NCBI GenBank assembly: GCA_009777715.1
Contig: WRLH01000003.1
Span: 1-64,000 of the forward strand
DNA: 64,000 nt
Direction of reading: 5' to 3'
Source: Lachnospiraceae bacterium
Lineage (GTDB): Bacteria > Bacillota > Clostridia > Lachnospirales > Lachnospiraceae
The position numbers and the translations under genes were made by a program. The notes under the pieces were generated by a model. It saw only the letters and a program-made list of their open reading frames with translations, made no database searches and had not been told where the DNA came from. Below, in pieces: positions 62,362 through 64,000 of the stretch. Each line of letters opens with the position of its first letter. Within the stretch, counting starts at the first letter, position 1.

Positions 62362-63366
62362 TCATACGATCCACGACTTAGGCACGAACAGCTCTTCATA
62401 CTGCGCAATCGCAAAGCGGTCCGTCATGGCACTAAGATAATCGCAGACAATCTGCTCCGGGCGATCCCCAATATCCAAAAGCTTGCGGATATCAATAGGA
62501 ATCTTATTAATATTCCCAAGGTAATAGTTATAAAGCATTTCCATCATTGCTTCCGCTTTTTTTTCTTCACTTTTTGCTTCCGTATTTTGATAAACACGCT
62601 CAAACATAAAATCGCGTAATTTTTTCATGGTAATATTTGCCATTTCGGGAAGCCTGATATCATTTTGCCCATAGCTTTCGGAAACCAAATTGTGGATAAA
62701 GAAATCCAGCCGCTCACCGCTCGTTTTCCCGGCAATGTCGCTTATCTCGCGGGGAACATCGCTTTCTGCCAAAATTCCGGCGCGAACAGCATCGTGCATA
62801 TCATGGTACATATAGGCGATTTTATCCGAAAAACGGACAATTTGGGCTTCGAGAGTCTTCGGATTCCCGCTGGTCTGGTGATTTTTGATCCCATCACGGA
62901 CTTCAAAGGTAAGGTTAAGCCCAAGCCCAGCCTTTTCAAGCACTTCCACCGTCCGGACGCTTTGCTCGCTATGGGAAAAACCCAAGGGGCAAATCCGGGC
63001 AAGGGCCCGTTCTCCGGCATGGCCAAAAGGGGTATGGCCTAAGTCATGGCCAAGGGCAATCGCTTCCGTCAGCTCCTCATTAAGGCGTAACGCCTTGGCG
63101 ATCGTCCGGGCATTTTGGGCGACTTCAAGGGTATGGGTCAAGCGGGTACGGTAATGGTCACCCTCTGGAGTAAGGAAAACTTGCGTCTTTTCTTTCAAAC
63201 GGCGGAAAGATTTGCTATGCAAAATGCGGTCACGGTCGCGCTGGTAATCTAGGCGGATATCGCACCGTGCATCTTCCCGTTCCCGTCCCTTTGTTTCCGC
63301 GCTGAAAGCCGCATATTGGCTAAGCGTTTCCCGCTCGCGCCGCTCTAAATCTTCGCGTATGTTCAT
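62362..63366 (-). CDS. dgt: dGTP triphosphohydrolase-like HD protein
   Basis: The 334-residue protein is of the dGTPase type, removing triphosphate from dNTPs to balance pools. The HD motif runs HTLEVAQNARTIAKALRLNEELTEAIALGHDLGHTPFGHAGE (residues 81-122), split here by domain, with further conserved H/D in RFSDKIAYMYHDMHDAV near 186. It is the shorter, Firmicute form. It lies upstream of dnaG in the usual order. AAGGTGAAGG precedes ATG. Confidence 0.95.
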   Translation of the reverse strand: MNIREDLERRERETLSQYAAFSAETKGREREDARCDIRLDYQRDRDRILHSKSFRRLKEKTQVFLTPEGDHYRTRLTHTLEVAQNARTIAKALRLNEELTEAIALGHDLGHTPFGHAGERALARICPLGFSHSEQSVRTVEVLEKAGLGLNLTFEVRDGIKNHQTSGNPKTLEAQIVRFSDKIAYMYHDMHDAVRAGILAESDVPREISDIAGKTSGERLDFFIHNLVSESYGQNDIRLPEMANITMKKLRDFMFERVYQNTEAKSEEKKAEAMMEMLYNYYLGNINKIPIDIRKLLDIGDRPEQIVCDYLSAMTDRFAIAQYEELFVPKSWIV

Positions 63367-63375
63367 ATATGCCCT

Positions 63376-64000
63376 TCACCTTAATATTTCAAAAATAAAT
63401 TCCGCATTACGTTCCATTGCTTCATAAGCCGCTTTAAAAGGCGACATCTGGTAAACGTGCCACATTCCCTTTTGGATATCGATTTTTGCGTGTACTTCGG
63501 CCTTTAAAAGTTTTTTGTACAAAGCGGTTGCGTCACTTAAGAAAATTTCATTGTCGCCGACTTGAATATAGGTCGGGGGAAAATTAGTAAAATCGCCATA
63601 TAGCGGTGATATATAAGGGTCGTCAAGTTTTTCATTGTTTTGGGCATAAGCGGAAATGGCATTTTTTATGTATTCCTGATTGAGGATTGGGTCAATTTCT
63701 GCCCTCGTCTCATAACTTTTCCCTGACATCGTCAAATCCGTCCACGGCGACATCAGCACCAAGCCGCGCGGAAGAAACCGTTTCGATTCCTTAAGGCGGA
63801 GCGTAAGCGAAAGAGCAAGGTTGCCCCCGGCTGAATCCCCGGCGATAACCACTTCATTTGCGCCATAACCCAAAAGCATGAGATAATCCCAGGCCTTTAG
63901 CGCATCCTCATGGGCCGCCGGATATGGATGTTCGGGAGCAAGGCGGTAATCAAAGCATAAGACATCCATTGAAGTCGATGCGGCCAGCTTGGTGGTCAGG
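63376..64000 (-). CDS. Alpha/beta hydrolase of the hormone-sensitive-lipase type (5' end beyond the window)
   Basis: The readable frame continues past position 64000, so the N-terminus, including the oxyanion HGGG motif, is outside. Present are DYRLAPEHPYPAAHEDALKAW, the nucleophile in AGDSAGGNLALSL, PWTDLTMSG, the acid region near VGDNEIFLSD and the catalytic His in GMWHVYQM. It is probably an esterase acting on small acyl esters. It ends nine bases before the dgt start. Confidence 0.9.
   Translation of the reverse strand, partial: LTTKLAASTSMDVLCFDYRLAPEHPYPAAHEDALKAWDYLMLLGYGANEVVIAGDSAGGNLALSLTLRLKESKRFLPRGLVLMSPWTDLTMSGKSYETRAEIDPILNQEYIKNAISAYAQNNEKLDDPYISPLYGDFTNFPPTYIQVGDNEIFLSDATALYKKLLKAEVHAKIDIQKGMWHVYQMSPFKAAYEAMERNAEFIFEILR

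Overview
The window looks like part of a chromosome from a spore-forming, low-GC Gram-positive bacterium of the Clostridia, most like Lachnospirales and their relatives. The reasons are a spore germination protease (gpr), an RNase Y gene, a dgt-dnaG-rpoD-trmK-nif3 block, Firmicute-type -35/-10 promoters with strong AGGAGG ribosome binding sites, a VanG/VanT-like ligase and racemase pair, and DUF3791/DUF3990 toxin-type genes. No transposase, integrase, phage gene, tRNA or CRISPR array was seen. Assignments come from reading protein motifs by eye; no database search was run.

Layout. 1-4.0 kb: a structured repeat, a PHP histidinol phosphatase, and the iscS-iscU-mnmA sulfur operon. 4.3-9.6 kb: a SAM methyltransferase, a membrane Ser/Thr kinase with a degenerate PP2C-like partner, gpr and beta-phosphoglucomutase. 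9.6-27 kb: a carbohydrate region with a LacI-type regulator, a GntR/ABC-2 exporter operon, secreted sugar-binding proteins, a beta-helix glycosidase, an ART-like toxin cluster, two GH65 phosphorylases and a sugar ABC importer. Three of its promoters carry the same LacI-type palindrome just after the -10 box. 27.4-36.2 kb: a YdeI-like gene between two inverted copies of the structured repeat, then an oligopeptide ABC operon. In that operon the OppC permease carries a seven-repeat RCC1-type propeller and OppF carries a ~145-residue insertion. 36.2-43 kb: a HAD phosphatase, a metallophosphoesterase, a VanT-like racemase, a VanG-like ligase and RNase Y. 43-48 kb: a plus-strand signalling block (receiver-HD-GYP, lipid kinase, hybrid histidine kinase) lying between rny and recX. 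48-55 kb: recX (frameshifted), SOS-controlled recA, two RelE/ParE-type toxin-antitoxin pairs, rpsT and a serine hydrolase. 55-64 kb: RNase P RNA, a uridine-kinase-like protein, nif3, trmK, rpoD, dnaG, dgt and a truncated alpha/beta hydrolase.

How the genes fit together. The sugar region reads as a depolymerise, bind, import and phosphorolyse pathway: the beta-helix glycosidase and lipoproteins act outside the cell, the ABC importer takes up oligosaccharides, the GH65 enzymes release beta-glucose 1-phosphate, and PgmB converts it to glucose 6-phosphate. No ATPase for the sugar importer is present, so a shared ATPase elsewhere is likely.

The least explained material is non-coding. A family of six ~112-145 bp elements (one with an extra partial arm) keeps short core motifs and a GNRA-type mini-loop while its stems change by paired substitutions, as a structured RNA would. 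A second repeat, an 83-90 bp promoter/leader unit with three hairpins, occurs once before the YdeI-like gene and twice in tandem before the HD-GYP gene.
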